From Holacanthus passer (Eukaryota > Chordata > Actinopteri > Pomacanthidae), in contig JAFREQ010000014.1 of assembly GCA_025331565.1 (NCBI GenBank), positions 4,792,501 to 4,856,500 on the forward strand: a DNA stretch of 64,000 bases, written 5' to 3'. Both the position numbers and the translations under genes were made by a program. The notes under the pieces are model-generated. The model was not told the DNA's origin. It was given only the letters and a program-made list of their open reading frames with translations, and ran no database searches. This document shows, piece after piece, positions 1-13,621 of this stretch (position 1 is the stretch's first letter; each line of letters begins with the position of its first letter).

Positions 1-2435
1 CCAAGTTCAGGTATGAGATTGCTGCAATTAACAGACAATTGTCTAATCAAAAGCTGTTTATCATAGCAAAATAGAAACATGGCATTCAGAATCAGAGAAC
101 GGGAACAAGACTATTTTGATTTGAACACCATATAAAAAGCATTAAAAATCTTGTTTACTTGCCACTATTCATCTAATATCCTTCAAAACCTATGCCTGTT
201 TTTATCAGATTCAGTCCTGAGTGTTCTCTTGACTTACAGTGCACTCATCAATTCATAAGAGTACATGTAAATTACAGTAAGTTTTATGCTTGGTAAAAAT
301 GATTACCAGTCCATCCCAGTAAATTGCAGTGAAACTGATTTGTTTTACCTCAAGACAAAAACAAAAAAGTGGTGTTTCTGTGTGCTCTTGCCTGTACTAC
401 AAAGAACCTGGTGCATTTGTTCCTCTGTATCCATTACAGCGGTGCTCTGCACAAAGCAAACGCACAGAAATCTGATAATTGTAGTCCTAAAATCAAGACA
501 GCTGACTGCAAAGAATCAGCCTCTGCGGGGAACGAAGAAAAATCGTTAATTGTGTAAAAGAATCTAAGGAATATACAATCATTCAACAACGTTCTTATGA
601 AAACCCTTTTCTCTATTTTAATGCTCCTATTCATGTGCAGACTGATCAATATGGAACAAATCAACAATGAGCTCAGCGCCAGAAGCCTCCAACAAAGAAC
701 CATTGACCAGTCGCTGGTGTTGTAGGCCAATAGATGCAACTATGTGCTTCGGCCAAAATAGTTTTTTGATATGACGTTATATCCGTCCAATTCAGCTTTC
801 AACATCAGCAAAGCATTTCCTTTATCCCAGATGTGATTCATTCTGCGTCAGTTCATAAAATCCGGCAGATTAAATGCGAGTATCAGGTATCGCCGCTGCC
901 TTTCTGAAATACTTTTTTGTGTTCCCCACACTCTCCTCTGTAACATGCAAATCTCGACAAATGATGTATCTTTCTACAGATGAACTATTCACACCTCCGG
1001 GGCTTTCCAATTCGGGGAAAATGCCCTAGCTCAGCAAAAAAGCAGCTGAGATATGGCTGTAAATAAGAAAGTGATGCAGAAACAGGGAGGAGGGATGAAT
1101 GCTGATGGGCAAGCACAACCTTCTCCTTACAAGACAGTTCATTAAACACCTTTCACAGCCACGGTGGCACGATGCCTGGAATGAAAAGCACGATATAAGC
1201 TCATGCAGGTCAAGGGGTCAACCTACTATTGAAGTCCACTGATAAATGCTGAGGCAGGAGCAGGGAGTGAACAGCCACACACGAAGCAGCCCGAGGTTAT
1301 CGGAGTCACAACTGCATTACATTTATCTAGAGACTACTTCATCACCACTGGAAGACATCTGGTCCTCCATCTTGTTCTGTCCCTCACATCTTTTCACTGT
1401 ACACTTGAACTGAAGGAATAATAAAGGAATAATGATAATAATGAAGGAGTATCAACACTATGGAGTGTTTGGGCAGCACTGAGTTGATTGTCTTCCAGAG
1501 CTAATTCGCGGCTCTGGGATGAGTTGGCTTTGTCCTATTTTCAGAGCAGTCAGATCTAAAATGTTACATCACTGTGAACACTGTTGTGGGATAATTTCGT
1601 TTTGTCTGAAATTAATATGCAAGAAACAAAAAAAGAAGAGGGTCATCCGTCTTGTTTCGGCATTTGTCATGACACAGTAATTACACGACTCCTTTCTAAT
1701 GAGAATTCACAAGGCTATAATTTCTAGTGTAGCAAATGTAAGCCATATAGATAAGCAGCCTGCAAGTTTTGATGGACTTTTTGTGGGGCATACCACTGAC
1801 AGAGAGGCAAATTAATGACCTCCCTGGAGAGTAGAGCTGGTGTATGGGGAGGCTTATAAATAGAGCCATGGTATGATGGAAAGTCTGTGATATCTGTGTG
1901 TGACTCCGACGACCCACTAAGACTGGGAAAAAACTCTTCCTGGGCTGAAGCAGGTATCAACTGTATTGTTTCTTAAATGAATCACAAATCTTTCTGTAAA
2001 ATCAAGAAATGATCAGTCTTTCCCTGCTCAAGAACCATAAAATTGCTGTTAGTCTCAGGATGGTGGATAAAGTTCAACACATGATGCACAGCTCATTAGC
2101 TGTGCTGCATCTATTTGTGAATACATATTTTGAATAAACTATGTGAACTTATTGTCCATTTGACGACCAAGCCAGCGAGCTTGTTAAGTGACAGATAGCA
2201 AGCTTTGAGTAAACCTTTTCCTCTCTTTGATAAAATTCTTTATTGAATTAAATGATGTGCAGTCATGAGAACAGGGCTTAGTAAACAGCATTGTACAGAG
2301 ATTCATGTGTAGACAGTACAATGCATGTTGGCATTGATAACCAATTCATCCATGTTGTAATAAAAAAAGCTGCAGTAGGCAAAACTATATACACACATAC
2401 TTGGAGTATATGTCAACAATTATTAGCAAAGGATC
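1..2435. other. No gene recognised; AT-rich intronic DNA
   Basis: Only short chance open frames with no familiar motif. No repeat family recognised. Confidence 0.5.
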
Positions 2436-2499
2436 ACATTCACATTTGTTTATGTTTTATACAATGTCCCAACTTTTTTGGGAATCTGGGTTGTTGTAC
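2436..2499 (+). repeat. Teleost interspersed repeat tail, copy 1
   Basis: Carries the phrase CACATTTGTTTATGTTTTAT, then ATGTCCCAACTTTTTTGGGA and a GGGTTGT end. This matches, with differences, the copy at 5651-5737 in the same orientation. I recognise the GTCCCAACTTTTT...GGGTTGTA tail as a high-copy fish element end; the class (probably a DNA transposon) is uncertain. Confidence 0.6.
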
Positions 2500-2523
2500 A
2501 AAGTGTGTATGAGTTTGTGATGT

Positions 2524-2700
2524 GCTGGTGTCACATCCCACACCTGCAGGTGCCTCTGAAGCCCAGGGCGCTCTGACCTGGGGCCGCGAAGCCCTGGAGG
2601 GGCGTCTTTGAGAAGGGACCGGGATCTTGGCGAGGCTCACACCAATTCCTTCTGCTGCCGTTCAAACTTGTGGGTTTTGGTGGGAGGGGCTTAGCGGAGT
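2524..2700. other. GC-rich island in AT-rich DNA, unidentified
   Basis: Immediately after the repeat tail the base composition switches to GC-rich with several CpGs (GACCTGGGGCCGCGAAGCCC, GGGACCGGGATCTTGGCG). A 66-codon frame crosses it on the minus strand but shows no familiar motif. It could be part of another mobile element or a regulatory CpG patch. Confidence 0.3.
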
Positions 2701-2759
2701 GATACGAGGCAGCAGAGAGAGAGAGGCGGAAGATTTTGTATTGTGTATGTTCAGTCGTT

Positions 2760-5650
2760 GCCTGCTTGCAGCTTTAAATCATATTTGATGACATGCCTCA
2801 CATCACAAACAAGAACACTCGACACTCCTCTTCACCACGGACTCAATTCCAAACAATACAAAAGAATCCAAACCTAAGCAATCTTAACCTAGTCTGAGGC
2901 CCCACTCTTGTGACGAATCAATATACTTGAGGGTGGAGGACAGAGACAAGGGGACTGGCAGTTAATAGGAAAGTGAAATGAGAGTCTCCTTAAGTACCTC
3001 TGCACCTTGTGTGCACAACAGGACTAAAGTGGTCCCTGAAGAAAGGTTATCACATCAACTTTTCTGTGCCTTCTTTTGTCGGGGAACAGCTCGAGAGCTT
3101 TCACTGATATCCTCCAGTGATCATTAGCATGTGTATATGTCGCTCAGTAACTCAAGGCTCTGCATTCATTAGATAGAAATGAACTGAGTGGAGGCTTTGA
3201 TTTGTCTTTTATAGAGGTGGTGAATAGAGAAATCTGCGCAGGAGTTTGCATAGCAGGTTTTGCGTCACCATTTCCCCCTTATTAATATCAGTTTTGGTGG
3301 TAAAAAAAAAACCAAATAAAAATCAACTGACTTCTTGAATATATTGATGATAATGTAAATGCATTTGAGTGACAATTTTAATTCGGTAGAAAAGAAACTT
3401 GAAAAGGCTGTTGTGAAAGAATCGGCTCAGTTTTCTTTCTTTTGTTCTTGTTTTGGTGAATTCATTATTTTGCCCTACATTTAGACTCCACTACAGTTGC
3501 TAGTCTGTCCTTATCTGAACTAAAAAGGCACAATGGAAATTAGAGTCAAGTTACGGCAAGAGTTAGTGACTGATATGAAATAGGTGTCGTTTATTTCATA
3601 TCTGGGTGTCAGATAGCAAAATAAGGTTGTCATTCGGGTGCATTTTCTTTATCATTCTGCTACTGTTTTTTTCTCTTTAGCTGTATCACAAGCATGTGTC
3701 TGATTGTTGTCCACCAAAAAAAGACTTTTTGAGTGCAACATGCAGGAACAGGCCAGCAACCACTGAGCTCCAGAGCATGTCAGGGGTCAGCACTTGGTGG
3801 AGCTTGTTACCTTGCTTACTTTCACCTTTTGTTGCATTAGTGGTGTTTGGACCCAGTTTGGACATCAGTGTTGTCCAAATGGTGATTTGTACAAAGTTTT
3901 TTTTTTGCCATCTATCAACACAAGTCTTTCACAAATCCTGTACTCTGCAAGGGCACTGTAGTGTCTGTACCGACAGTAGAATATGTGGAGAAAAAAAAGC
4001 TTTAATTAAATCCTTTTTCGCTTTGATTGAACAGTGTGCTGTCAGATATTTACTTGCCTAATATTGGAATGGATCAAGGTTGGCATGAAGCACTTGCAAG
4101 TCATTAAACATGACCTTTTCTTCAAACCAAAATCAATCACCTCAAAGTCACAGCCCTGCCTTATCAATACTTAAACCAAATGAAATGTGCCATCCAATAG
4201 GGGGCCTTTACAGTTTTCTAAGGATCCCAGCTCTTCACCAATGAGTCATTTAATTAATGCCTTTTATTGTTGTGCCGCAATTGATGGATGACGCATGAAC
4301 AAAAAAGGAAAGGGTCCACGTGTGATCAGCACAAGTTAAGACAGTCTTGCACAGACACCTCTCATGGTGTTGACATCTCTATCGATGATAATCTGTAATT
4401 CAAATCGTTCTCTGGGTAAATGTAGGCAGTTTAAGACAAAGCAAACAACAAGGATTATAAAACCCACAAAGCTGCAGTGTGTTGTCTACTTTCATGATTT
4501 TGGTTTAGGATACAGATGATTACCTGGTGTGGGACCTGTACTTCATAATCACTGCCATGAGGAATCGGTGGTAGACTCACTCTGTTAACTAGAATTTCAA
4601 AAGCAGGGTTATTAATCATGAATGTTTTCATGAAAGCCCAGGCAATCATTGTACTCGGATTACTTTTGCTTTTGACATATTTCCATCGGTAAACAGAAAA
4701 TTTGCAACAGAAATCACAATCTGTAATCCTGCCAGTCTTATAACTCACTGATCCTTAATGGAAGAGACCTTTGTATGAACCTCTGAACATTTCCCTCTCC
4801 TATTCATTCCACACAACTACGCTTCAGCTTGTAATACCCCTTGATATGGTAATTGACCATCGGTAAACATTATTTATCATGCAGCTGCTTTGGGAAATTG
4901 CAATTTGGGCAAATCCTTCTCTTAAAAAAATCTGCTTTCATTGTGCAGCTCTGTTGGTGGAGAAACACAATCACTGAGATCAAACCACAGTCAAAGGCCC
5001 AATGCATCTACAGTATGAGGTCTAAGGACAATGAGGACTGTTTTCTGTCTTTCTTTCCATTCCTCTGTTGCAAAATAACACCTTCTTAAAGCAAAGCTCC
5101 CCCTTATGTGGAACGTCCGTCCGTCCAGACTGATATCAAGGTGGCTTAGAACCTGTCTCTGTGGTGGAAGAGGAAACTTGAGCTACATGACTGGTAAACA
5201 GGTTTGGGTGGCAGCTTCAGAAGCATCTGAAGGGTGAGTATGAGTAATTATAGAAAGACACATTATCGGATTGCTGAAAGCACTTGGGCAGTATAGTCAT
5301 GTGTATTTTTAAAAATAGGATAAAATTTGGATGCTTTGATTTTTAGTTGAATTGAAGTGAAAATGTATATTTGCCTCTTCGGAGGTCTGGCTTCATGATT
5401 ACACATCTAGTATTCATGCCACTCTGCCACAGCCTAATGTCTGAGTCATGCTCTTTGGTCAAGCAGTGAGATTATGAAGGAAGTGACTGGTCATAGATTA
5501 AAACCCCACAGCAGCCAATGTACTGTAATTAAGTGTTTTTCTTTACCAAAGTAATGGTCTCCTCAACTAGTTAAGTCCCTTTATGCACTTTATTAATGGT
5601 GCATTTCACACACTGCAGGATGTCCACAACAGACGTTACACTGTTTTCAA
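2760..5650. other. No gene recognised
   Basis: AT-rich sequence with chance frames only, including a 121-codon plus-strand frame at 3696-4061 that has no recognisable domain and contains homopolymer-encoded residues. Confidence 0.45.
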
Positions 5651-5737
5651 TTGAATATATATCAAAAAGCAAATTCACATTCTGATTTGTTTATATTTTA
5701 CAGTGTCCCAACTTTTTTTCATGAATCAGGGTTGTAT
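5651..5737 (+). repeat. Teleost interspersed repeat tail, copy 2
   Basis: Contains AATTCACATTCTGATTTGTT, TATATTTTACAGTGTCCCAA and a CAGGGTTGTA end. It is the same family as 2436-2499 but longer at its 5' side. Confidence 0.65.
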
Positions 5738-5739
5738 AC

Positions 5740-8700
5740 CAACTATCATAAAGCCTTGTGCTTTAGCTCAGGCAAGTCTATTTGTTTCCCTGTTATATTT
5801 GACTCTGTCTTTAAAACGTCAAATAAGACATTTCCCTACTTTAACACAAATAGTTTGACCAAAAACAATTCCTTGATTGTCCTCAAAAATATTTTGACTT
5901 TCACTTTTTGCCATAACTATCCTCTGACACATGGTGAAAAAAGTAGGACGGACCACAGCATTTTTTGAAGTGTTGTTTTTGTACTGGGCTGAAGAAACTT
6001 TAGACCAGTTAACACGTCTCCACCTGTAATATGATTGAGACCCATTGACTTAACCAACCCTTTGTCCAGCCAATGGACTTCCATTATACAACTCCCCCAT
6101 GCCTGTTTTCAATCATGTCAGACATCTACAGCCTTTCACGTGTAAAGTGATTTGACTGTGAAACTCGAGGGGACAGTGACTAAAATATAAGACTCTGTAG
6201 CTGTCCATTAACGTAGGTACCAAAATAACACCACTGTTCTGGAATAGCAATTGCCACGCACCGCCGAGTCGTCATCACGTCTCAAAACGCACCTATGGAA
6301 AACAGCTTCAGTGCTCGTAGTGTCTTACAAATGGAGGGCCTGTTAATCGATACACTCCTATGCTTCTGTTTTCCCTTGAGATGTAACGTATGCTTGATGC
6401 TGAGATGCTCTTTGCACATATAGGAGATATCGACAGCAGCCGCCTGTCTGGGTCTCGACAGCCAGCAGACGATGTCGTGTTTGGCAATGTTGAAATCTCA
6501 GGCACTGGATAGTTGTATGTTGCAACATGCAAAAACAGACACACTAGTACATTTAACACACTATATTGGTTCAGTCTTCTGTCAGAGAGCTACATCTGCA
6601 TGGCTTTTTATTTAATGTGAGCTTCAGTCGGTGAGATGAAACAGAAAAGAAAAGAATTATTTTGTCAAAGAGAAGCAATAAAGTGGTTCCCTCATGTACT
6701 TTTTCAGCATAACCTCACAATGACCTTAACCACTCTGACTGTTGTGTCTTTGTTTATGGACTGATGAAAGGGAGAGAGCGAGGGAGGGATGTTGAGAGAG
6801 AGTGTGAGAGAGAGAGAGAGAGAGAGAGAGGGAGTACTGTAAGTCTGTGGTCAGAGAGATCCCTCTACGGCTACAAAGAGCGATGACATGTTTGATTACA
6901 TTTATGTTTGATTGAGTTCAGTGCTCCCTTAAGCTAGCTTGGAGAAAATGAGATTTCCCCTCCCAAAATATTACCCTGCATCCTTCTTCCAAGGCATCCA
7001 TCAAGGTCCTATACAGTTTACTGCTTTGCCAATTTTACAGATCCCATCAGGCCCTCCCTGCCTCACCCTCTCCCCCACACATTGCACCGACCAAAAAAAA
7101 AACCCGCCAAGACATAACAATGATTACATTCCTTGAAAGTCAATGAAATCCTTGAAGCACGCTCACGCTGCGATACCAACTCTCCACATGTTCTTCAACA
7201 CTGCAAAACAAATACGGCTCTTTAATTATTTACATAGCGACATAAATTTCAGTCCTAACGAGAGGCTGCATGCACTTACAGCTCAGCAGAAATGCATGCT
7301 GCTGGGTTGCAGTAATACATTACACTGCACACTGTGTCACAGCTTGAATATGGCACCCTACTCCCAGTAAATGGCAAGAAATACCACATGCCACTCACAC
7401 TGGCTGTTATCTATCATTAAAATGAGGTAGAGGCTGCCAGAGCAAATATGAGTGCAGGAAACTAAGATCTTTCAGTATATGTGGTGTATATTTTTCGCTT
7501 TATGTGTACTTTTACTTTTGCCTTTTGAACCGTGAAGGGAAGGGAGCAAAGCAAAGAAAAAAGACAAACATATATTGCCTTTGATTGCATCAGGCAGTAT
7601 TTATGTGCTCTCAATCTGTCACCCTTATTGTAGACATCCATCTGTCTGGCATCGCATGGCTGCAGATCGGAGGACACTTGTAAAAGAAAATGTGCAAAGT
7701 AGTAATTTTTTTTTTTTTTAAATTGTCATTTATCATACTCTTCTTAAATTGATTGATCATTCAGTTTAATACATCTCATTGTGTTTCATCATTGTGTTAA
7801 ACTGTCTATGTTTTCATTTACTCCCACAAGTACCCATATGAGTAGATATCGACACACACTCGTGTACCTGGTTTGTGCAGAAATGCCAGGAGTAATCACT
7901 GACAAGACAATCAGCACTGTGTATTTTCGGCTTTATATCACTTTTGTTGTTTTCTCACAGCACAAGATGATCTATGAAGCTGTTGCACTCTACCCTCTAC
8001 ACTGTTATGTATTTGGCACCATAATGGCCATTTAAATGAAATGTAGTATGTCTCTCTATAACTTATTGTCCCATTTGTGCATTCTTGCTATGCTACCATG
8101 TTGTTATTTTGGTGACACTCTATAAAGATATTTACTCTGTTTTATAGAAAAAACGTTTTCAATCACATCTGGTTTAATGGTTGCTATAGTTTATATCTTT
8201 TGAGGCCTAATAGGCTGCTAATTAAACATGGAAAGATGGAAACTCTAGAAACCTAATTTTGTCTTCGAGATTGTCACTCTCACTTAATTTAACTCACAAC
8301 ATCTGTGTGCATGCTGCAGAAGCAGATGTGGAGGTATGCAGAGTGTCACAGCACAATATATTTAAAAAAAAAATGTATTTTAATTGTTTCACAAATGCAT
8401 GCACAGGTTCATCACATGTTGGGCTTGTATCTGCGGGCATGTACTGTAGCCTGGCTTCACTCGACTGTGCTCTCTCTAGTCTGATGCGTCTCTTTCCACC
8501 CATAAAGCCCGGATGCTGTTGGTTACCTTGACATGAAGGGCACACATAAAAAAAAACACATTTGTCTGGGTTATGGGAATCAGTTCTGTGTGCTACTGCA
8601 GGCAGTGTTGGAAGTCATTTTGACATTTAGACTCCAATGATTTTCTTCTTGTGGAGCCTCAGGAAAAGTTTTTGGTCCTGCTCAGTATCACATGAAGTCC

Positions 8701-10040
8701 ATGCAATAACGACAGTAATTGTGATCAATTATGACATAAATTACTGATCAATAAGCAAACCTAACAGTACTGGTATCAGCAAAAACTTCTTTGTTTAAAA
8801 AAAAAAAAACAGACTTGGGTTCAAAACAAGAGCAAGGATTATGTTGTAACTCAGCTTTTTTCCAAAATGTTCATTTTCCTGATAGACACCATGTATTTTA
8901 CAGTCTGAATGCTGAAGGTTATCTCTCATGGACCCATCTTATCGCCACTGTTGACTGATGTGTTTTTTGTAGTGTTTAGTGCAGCTCCTCTACCTCCCTA
9001 CAGCAGCACAGTTTGGAGCCTTTGATCACGTCTCAGCTGAGGCTTGGCTCTCTGCTAGAGATGCTCACAGATTGCCATCGTATACAAACTCCCTCTGGAC
9101 TACTTGGCCGGGGGATTTGATTAGCTTATCATCTGTGTGGAGACTACCATGTAAGTTGGTGTGATTTTTGCCACAGTGCAGTAACAGCCCTCGGTTGAGT
9201 CTGGACATTAGCATCACCTGACATCAATGAGGCACAATCAGATGCAGCTCACATGCTGAAATATAACATTACCACCGCTGCTGACGTCTGATGTTTCCAT
9301 TCATTTGAAGGCTTTACATTTAGCAATAACACTGATGTTTATTCCAGAAAACCTGTCTGAGTTCAAGGAGAAAAGGCCACAAAGCCCACACAAGTATTAT
9401 TTTACAAGAATCGGCTTTAACATCATAACTCGTCCTATTAATCATATCCACTTCCTGCTCCGTTATTTTACAGTTCTACGGAGGCAAAATAGCTCACACA
9501 AGACAAGCCTGGTAAACAAATGACTCCAAATTATGCAATCTATCAATTCAAGAGGGACCTGCAAATACCAAGCTGTCAGATCCAAATGAAAGCCATTAGT
9601 TTGCAGCGATCAGAGCCTTTGAATACCTCCGACATAGAGGACCTGCTGGAGTGCAGTCAGCAGCTATTCTATTAATAACAGCCAGGATGGCACCTGCCAC
9701 AAAGAGGCAGTGATCAAGGCCATGGAGCTTACAGGTGTTCACTGTAATCTGTTCTTCAGTCTGTTGCTCACTACATTATATTTACATCACATATTAATTT
9801 TCATGTTATCACTGGAAAAGTGGCTAAAGTAAGTGCACTCAGAAATGTCTGTATGCATTCTGACTCAGAATCACATGCGTATCTGAAAAGTGTTGATGCA
9901 GCTCCAGGGACATGTTTTCCTTTGTGTGTGTTAAGTCCTGCAACAGTATTCTATGAAAATGCAAATGCACAGAAAAACTTTCCACCAACATGTAGTTTGC
10001 AACATTGACTCTCAACTTAACCCCCACATTCAGCAATGAT
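5740..10040. other. No gene recognised apart from the GA microsatellite
   Basis: Many short frames in all phases, none with a recognisable domain, signal peptide plus family motif, or flanking splice sites that I would trust. Confidence 0.45.
6806..6830 (+). repeat. (GA)12 microsatellite
   Basis: A pure GA run of 25 nt within a longer imperfect purine-rich tract from about 6774 to 6834. Confidence 0.95.
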
Positions 10041-10049
10041 ATATAGCTG

Positions 10050-10640
10050 TGTATAAAACCTTCATAAATGGCTCATAACTAACTATAGTTTAGTTGTGAA
10101 CTCATATAAAAACATCTGTAAGTGTTTATTATCGTATTTGGCAACAATTATGATTTCTTCTTCTTCATCTGTAACTAGTGTAAACAGTGAATAAATGATT
10201 TATAATTACAATAATATGAATACATACAAGTCCTTATAGCGTGTTATAAAACACTTATTAACACATGCACAAATCATTCACAGGCAGGTTTAAGAACGTG
10301 GAGCTCCAGGGTTTGTTTTGGATCTGGAAAATATCGGTTTGATCAAAACATTTATCACTCAAGGTCGACTTGACCGATTTATCTCAGAGCTTTCAGCCAC
10401 ATGTAATTGGCAGGTGGAGTTTGCTCAGTTGTTGTGGAAAGTGAAGAGGAAACTACATTAATCAATAAATACAACCAAGACTTCATATTTCATAGTCATA
10501 TAAAGTATGGACATATTTTATGTAATTATTCAGTTATTGACAAATACATTAAAACAAATGTCTTTATGTCTGCTACATTCAGCTTCATGCAACTACATTC
10601 TACTGTGTTATAAGCCATTTATTAAGTCTTTCTATGCTTC
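10050..10640. repeat. Possible decayed AT-rich repeat
   Basis: Variants of TTATAAA/CTTATTAA words recur (for example GTGTTATAAAACACTTATTA near 10241 and GTGTTATAAGCCATTTATTA near 10606). This resembles degenerate short-period fish repeats built on TTATAA. No clear unit boundary. Confidence 0.3.
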
Positions 10641-11233
10641 TTATAAATGCAACAAGTGCCACATTTAAGAGGAGTCCTAAGTGTCCAGCTGCACATCAGG
10701 AATAAAACCCACATACATTATGTTAGACTGAGGAGTGTTTGGTGAAATTGGTACCTTTGATGTGCTGCGATATACATCTATTATTCACACTAAAATACCC
10801 TCAATCATCTGAAGGGAAATATTTGACTGTATTTAAACTCATTAAATGAGTGAACATAAACATTTTAGAAGATGAAACGGAAGAATGAAGCCTGTTTTAT
10901 TTTTCCCACTGAGTGAGCATTAATTAAAAACTCTGTATGTCAAGCCCACATCTGAATCCCTCAGAGCATCACAACTAACACCGACCACAAAAATAACAAT
11001 CTACCATCACCCAGAAATCATCCTAACTGTATGTCTCGAATGTCTCCAGGGCTTTGCTGTTCAGTATCCAGTTCACCATTTTGAGCTCCCTTGTCTAACT
11101 GAGCTCCTATTTTCTTTCCACATTGTTTGATTTAATTATGTTATCTATATTTGTCTTGTCTGGATTTTTGTGTGCGCTGCAAAAGATAGACTCTTTGTTA
11201 AAGTAGGGCACCTCTCTCATTAGACACTCCCAG

Positions 11234-11251
11234 AAAAAAAAAAAAAAAAAA
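11234..11251. repeat. Poly-A tract (18 nt)
   Basis: An uninterrupted A run. It has no recognised retroelement body upstream, so it may simply be a homopolymer expansion. Confidence 0.9.
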
Positions 11252-11687
11252 GAACTGCAAGAGGGTTTTGCACTTCATTATCATTCTTACCAACAAGAAA
11301 GTACTCTTTTCCTAAATGATTAAGCAGCTCCTCTCTGGCTCCGCGTATTTAACTGCAGCACTTTCAGATAGTTGTTTTGGAGCCATTAGTGGAGGAGGAG
11401 GAAAAGTGGAGCTTACATTTAAACAAAAATGCTGCGCACTTACCAGCATCATGTTGTCTCATTCACTGCGGGTTTCTAGCAATTTTTTATCACTCTCAAG
11501 CTGCAGTCCCTCATATATTCAATTTAAAAGAACAAACACGAGTGACACAAGCTGTAATTACAATACACAAGATTCCAATTTGATATGTGGTTACTTTAAT
11601 GACTAAACCGTTGGCATGAGCGAAATAAGCAGAGAGTCCCTTGTGAGTGATTCTGAGACATACTGAATGAAAGAAAGAGACTGTTTT

Positions 11688-12290
11688 AACCCATTAAGAC
11701 CTAAAGTGCGCCCTGAAAAAACATTCTGAAATATAAGCATTGTTTGGAAAAACAACCTCCTAAAATATCTGAGGGTTTTCTGAAAAACTTGACAGAATTG
11801 TCATTATTCACTGAAAGCTTTCTTATGTAGCAGATAGAAATATGAAACAAAATCCATCTAAGAGATTAAACTTTGGCTTTAATTGGAAATTATTGTTTTT
11901 GCCCTTATTCTTATTATTATTAACCACCGTCATCATCAGACATCATTATCATCATGATCTTTTATTATGATCATCATCATTATTCTAATTATTATCATCA
12001 TTATCACCATCACCTATTATTATTGTGGCTCATGGTGACACACAGCCCAATAAAGGTTTTCATTTCTTTCACCGTATCAGGTGTCAACTTGCTGCTGGAC
12101 TGAGTTTTGCTCCTGCTTTGATATGAATTTGTCTCACATCACAATACTCTTTCACTCACTGAGCCTTACCTAATGGGTCACCAGTCACGTTGTAATCCGG
12201 GTCTAAATCTTCAAATTCATTGTTGTTTTCGTCCTCAACTGCTGTACTCAGCATCAATGTCGCTGATGCAAAATTTTAGAAACTTTTTTG
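11688..12290 (-). mobile_element. Possible piggyBac-like relic
   Basis: A TTAA is followed directly by CCCATTAAGACC at 11688, the kind of end piggyBac elements show. On the minus strand at about 12267-12168 an acidic peptide reads in two frames: SDIDAEYSS, then after a frameshift EDENNNEFEDLDPDYN. The second part ends at a consensus splice donor (TTAGGTAAGG) near 12168. Such acidic leaders are typical of piggyBac-derived proteins in fish. I did not find the opposite terminus, so the boundary is a guess. Confidence 0.3.
11905..12021 (+). repeat. Imperfect ATT/ATC trinucleotide tract
   Basis: Interrupted runs of ATT, ATC and CAT triplets over about 115 nt (for example ATCATCATCATTATTC). It sits inside the possible piggyBac-like relic. 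Confidence 0.85.
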
Positions 12291-12334
12291 TGGCTAAAAG
12301 GCTAAAAGAGCAAGTAGATCTGCACCTTCAAAGT

Positions 12335-12382
12335 GGTTAGGTTTAGGTGCTAAAACTACTTGGTTAGGTTTAGGAAAAGATC
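12335..12382 (+). repeat. TTAGGTTTAGG-type dispersed repeat, copy 1
   Basis: Contains GGTTAGGTTTAGGTGC, then AAAACTACTTGGTTAGGTTT and AGGAAAAGATC. I recognise this as a dispersed repeat common in fish; a diverged partner lies near 35.8 kb. Confidence 0.55.
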
Positions 12383-12662
12383 TCAGAGGATGTGTCGTGT
12401 AGTGAAGTAAATCCCATGAGGCATTTTGCCTTCCCCACATGTAATTCACCGAATTATTGCATTTCATCACACGTCACCTGCCTCAAAAACAATTATATCA
12501 TCTGAAACAGGCTCTTGTTGTATCCACCTCTGAAGGAAGAAGCATGTACAGATTAATTAGATGTTAATATTTGAGGATTTAGATATGAGAATATTGACTA
12601 GTGTTTCAATGAAATGAAGAGAAGGTATGTCTTTTTTTGTGTGTACAACAGGGTGCTTCTCT

Positions 12663-12790
12663 ATGCCCTCTAAATATTTCTGCCTTTGCAACAGTGGCTC
12701 ACAGAGAAACATTGCTTCAGCCAAGGCCTCCCAGTTGCTCTTTGTTGACTTCAGGCGAAAGGGACTGGCAGCTTTTTTAAAGAATAATGA
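12663..12790 (+). repeat. Diverged duplicated segment, copy 1
   Basis: Positions 12663-12689 match 13622-13648 at 24 of 27 bases. Weaker matches follow in the same order (CACAGAG, CAGCC-AGGCCT, GGGACTGGC). Identity of the unit unknown. Confidence 0.5.
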
Positions 12791-13621
12791 ATTTCAGTTA
12801 AAAGAGGGATGTGTTTAGAATGAATGTAGAGTGACTTATGTTTGAGTCAGGGTTATCCAGCATAAGAGATGGGGGGGAAAAAAACTTGACTATGATGTGT
12901 TAGGAAAAGTGAAATTAGCTATTTTATGTTGCAATGCAATTCAACTATTAATGAGTTAAGATGAAAATTTAATTCGAGTTGGTGGTATATCTTTAATTAT
13001 TGACAGTTTTATTTATATTATAAACTTATTGTTAAGAGTCAGTATTGTTTTCTGTCTGTTTTGAATTGTTGTACTGTTGTTTTGGATACCTTGTATTTGA
13101 CTAAATTATGGACTAAATCCCACTTAAATATGTAACAATGATGATAAGTGAAAATCCAACCTTGGAACAGAGCCTTTCTCAACAGTATGTTTGTGTAGTT
13201 AACTCCTTACTGTATATATATAGATATTTCCCATAAGCCCCAGACTCGGCGAGTCAAGGGGCCACAGCTTGCTCACACATGTCTGTAATAACAGCAGGTT
13301 TTGGGGACCAGAGATTACAACTAAAAATTGAAAAAAGTGATTATTGGTGTGAATATATAAAAAAGTTATGATGGCCAAGTACCCGTGCTGCCATGCTTTG
13401 AAACTTTCATGGGAGTTATCCTAATCTGCAGTTTGTCTTAGAATATGGAAAGTAGGTTTAATTTGTTCAGGAAGATCAACGACAGAAAGAAGTTACAGAA
13501 GCTGATGGGCCCGCAAAACTTTTGTTTTAAAAAAGTGCGGTGTCTCAGCAAAGAGCTTTGCGATATGTTTAAGTTTGATGGACGCTGAAGGATTAGTTTG
13601 TTGTTGTTAGTTTGATCCTGG

